Assembly (NCBI GenBank): GCA_020634315.1
Contig: JACKBV010000040.1
Location: forward strand, 1-33,955
Direction: 5' to 3'
Origin: Ardenticatenaceae bacterium
GTDB taxonomy: Bacteria; Chloroflexota; Anaerolineae; Promineifilales; Promineifilaceae
Length of the DNA stretch: 33,955 nucleotides
Shown here: positions 30,936 to 33,955 of the stretch, piece after piece
How positions within the stretch are numbered: position 1 is the stretch's first letter
Layout: each line of letters begins with the position of its first letter
Made by a program: the position numbers and the translations under genes
Notes under the pieces: generated by a model
The model's database searches: none
What the model was told of the DNA's origin: nothing
What the model saw: the letters and a program-made list of their open reading frames with translations, nothing else

Positions 30936-33900
30936 CGCCGCAAGCAAACGCAGCGTGACAATCTGAAACGGCCGTATCTCCAACTGCACCTCATTTCCGG
31001 TCACAAGCAGCGCCGCCTCATTCTCCTCCAGCAAATTGCAAAGGTAAGCCCCTTCCAGGGCAAAACCCGCTTGCAGCGTCACCAGGCCACGCTGCCGATT
31101 GCATTCATAAAAGCGCACAATCACGCCATTGCCATCTTCCGCCTGCTTGATCGTCTCAATCACGATGTTATCGGGGACGTGTAGCAGCGCCGCGGGTGGT
31201 TGAGCTGCCGGATGGCTTGTCGTCACCGCCAGCAGCGGATTGTTAAAAAGATAGGCGCGGCGTGCCACATCAGATGGCGACAACAGGCTGCCAGCGGCAT
31301 TGGCATGGGGAAACAGGCTGTAGGCGAAGCGGTGCTCTCCCTGGTCAGCTTCCGGATCAGGGTTCGTGGGTGAACGCAGCAGCGAGAGGCGCATCACATT
31401 GTCGTGGATGTCATGGCCGTATTTGCAATCATTGAGCAGGGCTACGCCATAGCCACCTTCGCTAAGATCAACCCATTTCTGTGCGGCCGTTTCAAAGCGT
31501 GCCCAATCCCACGAGGTGTTGCGATGGGTGGGGCGCTGCACATTGCCCCATTGAATCTCGTGCGTGGCCGTTGGCGACAACACATCCACAGGAAACGCCA
31601 CTTTCAGCAAAATATGCCGTTCTTGCCACTGGATGGTCGTGTCAAAGTCAAGTTGGGCGCTGTTGTATGTCAGCGCAATGCGCTGCGTAAATGTGCTGTT
31701 GAGGATGCGCCGCCGAATTTCCAACGCTGCCCGCAATGGGCCATGCTCGACAACGGTCACGGATTCAGCCGGTGCCGCCAGATACTGCTTGTCATCATAA
31801 AAAATGTCAATGTCCCAGGCATCCCAATTGAGCGGGCGATCATCAAATGCCTGGAATTGATTGGCAACCGCACCCGGCGGCAAGACGTCGCGTTGGTTGC
31901 TTTTGTCGTAAATGCGCGTGATGTCGCCAGCGTCGTTCAGCTCGACTCGCAAATAACGGTTTTCGAGCGAGGTGGGCGTGACGGCGAGGTCGGTGTCGGG
32001 CTGTGGTGGGGTGCCGGTTTCACGGGTTAACGGCCGTACCGCCAACCCCTCCACCGTCACGCCACCAATTAACGTGCCCGCTGCCACAACTTGCGTCAGC
32101 ACGCTTCCGGCAAAACGCTGCCCGGCAGGCAGTTGTCCTTCCCATAAGGCGAGGTCGCGCCGCGCAAAGCCGCTGGGGTTGACCAGCAGCACATCGCCGC
32201 CCACTTTGGCGCTGATGCTGGCGAGGGCGGAACTGGAAACGGCCGTTCCCAGTTCCCGAATTTCCGCATACTGCTGCGTCGAATCCTCATACACCGCATG
32301 AATACTGCTGCCGGGGATGATGTCATGAAACTGGTTGAGGCAAAGCAACCGCCACGCCTGCCGCAGCGTCTCATGCGGATAACGGTATTGCTCATCGAGC
32401 AACGTCGCCAGCGTCGCCAAAAATTCCGCATCATGCAGCAAAAACTCGCTCTTGCGATGCAGCCGCTTGCTGCGGCTTTGCGTGGTATACGTGCCGCGAT
32501 GAATTTCCAGGTACAGTTCATTATTCCAGGTAGGCAAATTGTGCCCGCTCTCCGCATGCAAACGGCGGAAAAACTCAATGACCTTGCCCTGTTTCACGCG
32601 CGGCAAAGCGGGAAATGCCTTTAACTCCTGGGCGTTTTCGTTCATTTCGCGGGTAGGGCCACCGCCTCCATCCCCATACCCATAGCTCATCAGCATCACA
32701 CTTTGCGCTTCTTTGTGTTTCAGGTTAGCCCAACTGCCCAATGCTGTGAATGCGGTCAAGTTGGCATTGTAGGTCGCCGACTTCATCAAATCCTGCGGCT
32801 GTGGCGCAGCGCCATTCCAGGGGGATTCCGGGGTGGTGCTGAAATGGGTCAACACCTTTGTGCCATCAATGCCCTGCCACCAAAAGGAGTCGTAGGGCAT
32901 TTTATTCACCTGATTCCAGCCAATTTTAATGGTGAAGAAATATTCTAATCCCGCCTGCTTGATCAGCTGCGGCAGGCTCCAGGCATAGCCAAACACATCG
33001 GGCAGCCAGAGGACGGGCGACTCTGCCCCAGCACCAAAATGCTCACGGAAGAAGGTGCGCCCCAACAAAAATTGCCGCGCCAACGATTCTGGCCCGGTGA
33101 TATTGCAATCTGCTTCCACCCACATGCCGCCAATGGGTTCCCAACGGCCGTTTCGTACCGCTTCCTGAATTCCGGCAAACAGCGCCGGGTAATCCTGGCG
33201 CACATACTCATAAAGCTGGGGCTGGCTTTGCGTAAAATGGTAATCGGGAAACTGGGCCATCAAGCGCAAGACATTTTGAAATGTGCGCCCCGCTTTGCGT
33301 CGTGTTTGTGCCAATGTCCACAACCAGGCTACGTCAATGTGCGCGTGTCCGGCGGCGATGATGTCTACAGCCAATGGCGGCCCAGCGGCGGCAACGCCGG
33401 CGCGTAAACAAGCCAGCGCCTCTGGCACCGCAGCATAAAAAGCGGCCCCCAATGGCTCATGCAAAGGCAACTGCCGACAGGCTGTATCGAGCGCATTGTA
33501 AAGCTGGGCTTTGGCCGGTTCGAGATCATCCAGGAGGTTGGCGGCTTGCAGAGCCGTGCGTGCCAGCACCAAAAAGTCGCGGGTTGGCTGGTGAATTTGT
33601 GCCAGAACACATTCGCGCATGAAAAGCTGCTGCCCTGGCGCGTAGCCTGTGCCACCTGTCCAGCCGTGCAGGAGAAGGGTATGGGAACGGCCGTTGCGAT
33701 GCGCATCCCCCAACAAAACCTCCTGGTGATGGCGATCCACCGTCGCATAAGGTTCACCATCCACGTAAACAAGTGCCTCAGGATGGCTGAAGCCTCCGGC
33801 ATCGCCCAACGGCAGAAACAAGACGACAGGACTGCTGTCGTCGAATGTTGGCGGAACCGTAAACTCGCCAGACATCACGAAATTGACATCGCGCCCGCCC

Positions 33901-33955
33901 CAATAAGAATGGGGCGGCACAGTTTGCCATCCAGCTTCGTCTGGTGTGGGCGGCG
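30930..33955 (-). CDS. GH38 alpha-mannosidase (5' end outside window)
   Basis: At least 1007 residues of a glycoside hydrolase family 38 alpha-mannosidase; the frame stays open to the right edge ('PPTPDEAGWQTV' before a GTG at 33920), so the true start lies beyond the window. An N-terminal beta region precedes the catalytic barrel. Zinc and active-site motifs are seen: 'AAGHAHIDVAWLW' (His and Asp ligands), 'GGMWVEADCNITGPESL', 'LWLPDVFGYAWSLPQ' (nucleophile Asp, also a zinc ligand) and 'LCLNQFHDIIPGSS' (His ligand). The C-terminal two beta domains contain 'NRYLRVELNDAGDITRIYDKSN', standard for the family. No signal peptide can be judged. Substrate is alpha-mannosides of unknown origin. It converges on the glycosyltransferase gene and is probably a separate transcription unit. 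Confidence 0.93.
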   Translation of the reverse strand, partial: PPTPDEAGWQTVPPHSYWGGRDVNFVMSGEFTVPPTFDDSSPVVLFLPLGDAGGFSHPEALVYVDGEPYATVDRHHQEVLLGDAHRNGRSHTLLLHGWTGGTGYAPGQQLFMRECVLAQIHQPTRDFLVLARTALQAANLLDDLEPAKAQLYNALDTACRQLPLHEPLGAAFYAAVPEALACLRAGVAAAGPPLAVDIIAAGHAHIDVAWLWTLAQTRRKAGRTFQNVLRLMAQFPDYHFTQSQPQLYEYVRQDYPALFAGIQEAVRNGRWEPIGGMWVEADCNITGPESLARQFLLGRTFFREHFGAGAESPVLWLPDVFGYAWSLPQLIKQAGLEYFFTIKIGWNQVNKMPYDSFWWQGIDGTKVLTHFSTTPESPWNGAAPQPQDLMKSATYNANLTAFTALGSWANLKHKEAQSVMLMSYGYGDGGGGPTREMNENAQELKAFPALPRVKQGKVIEFFRRLHAESGHNLPTWNNELYLEIHRGTYTTQSRSKRLHRKSEFLLHDAEFLATLATLLDEQYRYPHETLRQAWRLLCLNQFHDIIPGSSIHAVYEDSTQQYAEIRELGTAVSSSALASISAKVGGDVLLVNPSGFARRDLALWEGQLPAGQRFAGSVLTQVVAAGTLIGGVTVEGLAVRPLTRETGTPPQPDTDLAVTPTSLENRYLRVELNDAGDITRIYDKSNQRDVLPPGAVANQFQAFDDRPLNWDAWDIDIFYDDKQYLAAPAESVTVVEHGPLRAALEIRRRILNSTFTQRIALTYNSAQLDFDTTIQWQERHILLKVAFPVDVLSPTATHEIQWGNVQRPTHRNTSWDWARFETAAQKWVDLSEGGYGVALLNDCKYGHDIHDNVMRLSLLRSPTNPDPEADQGEHRFAYSLFPHANAAGSLLSPSDVARRAYLFNNPLLAVTTSHPAAQPPAALLHVPDNIVIETIKQAEDGNGVIVRFYECNRQRGLVTLQAGFALEGAYLCNLLEENEAALLVTGNEVQLEIRPFQIVTLRLLAAQ

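Larger units (their letters stand above)
186..33695. repeat. Dispersed palindrome AACGGCCGTT, at least 25 perfect copies
   Basis: Perfect copies start at 186, 651, 927, 1304, 2835, 5235, 10724, 11138, 12996, 17023, 17482, 22938, 23132, 24896, 24962, 26504, 26853, 27121, 29560, 29964, 30081, 30837, 32238, 33143 and 33686. About 15 further sites keep the core ACGGCCGT, such as those near 3903, 6534, 15497, 21763 and 21771. All perfect copies lie in genes. Of these, 19 are read as Thr-Ala-Val, 5 as Asn-Gly-Arg and 1 as Arg-Pro-Leu. The span given is the range from first to last copy, not one continuous element. Confidence 0.95.

Noticed and set aside
31404..32030. A 208-codon plus-strand frame inside the mannosidase gene
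   Set aside because: It lies wholly antisense to conserved GH38 sequence, with no ribosome binding site or recognisable domain.
1..33955. tRNA, rRNA, insertion sequences and attachment sites
   Set aside because: No tRNA T-loop-like arms, transposase motifs or flanking direct repeats were seen when reading both strands.

Overview
The window looks like a piece of chromosome from a Chloroflexota bacterium, probably Anaerolineae-like. This is an inference from gene content, not a database match. It carries mevalonate kinase, a prenyl-phosphate phosphoribosyltransferase-type UbiA protein, two Asp23/Gls24 proteins, FG-GAP/ASPIC proteins and a maltodextrin ABC system without its own ATPase. No mobile element, CRISPR array, tRNA or rRNA was seen.

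Positions 1-16.6 kb are housekeeping. A minus-strand phosphotransferase diverges from a UbiA/mevalonate kinase pair. Then rpmB (L28, minus strand, 58 codons) is divergent from asp23-fakA-degV-recG-coaD, an order that resembles the Firmicutes rpmB/yloU-yloV-recG neighbourhood. A coiled-coil protein, rpmF, fabG, a second asp23 with nusB, and a Nudix-like gene follow. Next is pheST, preceded by a Phe-rich leader peptide and a terminator/antiterminator pair: a translation-coupled attenuator that can be read directly from the sequence.

Positions 16.6-28.4 kb are an alpha-glucan utilisation locus. A MarR-type regulator with a palindrome over its own promoter is followed by a lipoprotein maltodextrin-binding protein with an apparent C-terminal X25-like starch-binding module. 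After a strong intra-operon terminator come MalF- and MalG-like permeases, a 1034-residue FG-GAP/ASPIC protein fused to a di-haem MauG/cytochrome c peroxidase domain, a secreted GH13 amylase lipoprotein and a cytoplasmic GH13 enzyme. The likely flow is extracellular hydrolysis, capture, import and intracellular cleavage. The role of the haem protein is unknown. A 41-codon remnant, perhaps of an esterase, follows the second GH13 gene.

Positions 28.4-34 kb hold a large GT-C membrane glycosyltransferase and, convergent to it, a GH38 alpha-mannosidase that runs off the right edge.

Across everything, the 10-bp palindrome AACGGCCGTT occurs at least 25 times perfectly, always inside genes and in all three reading frames. 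About 0.03 copies would be expected by chance. It resembles the HIP1 highly iterated palindrome of cyanobacteria and is the most unusual DNA-level signal in the window.
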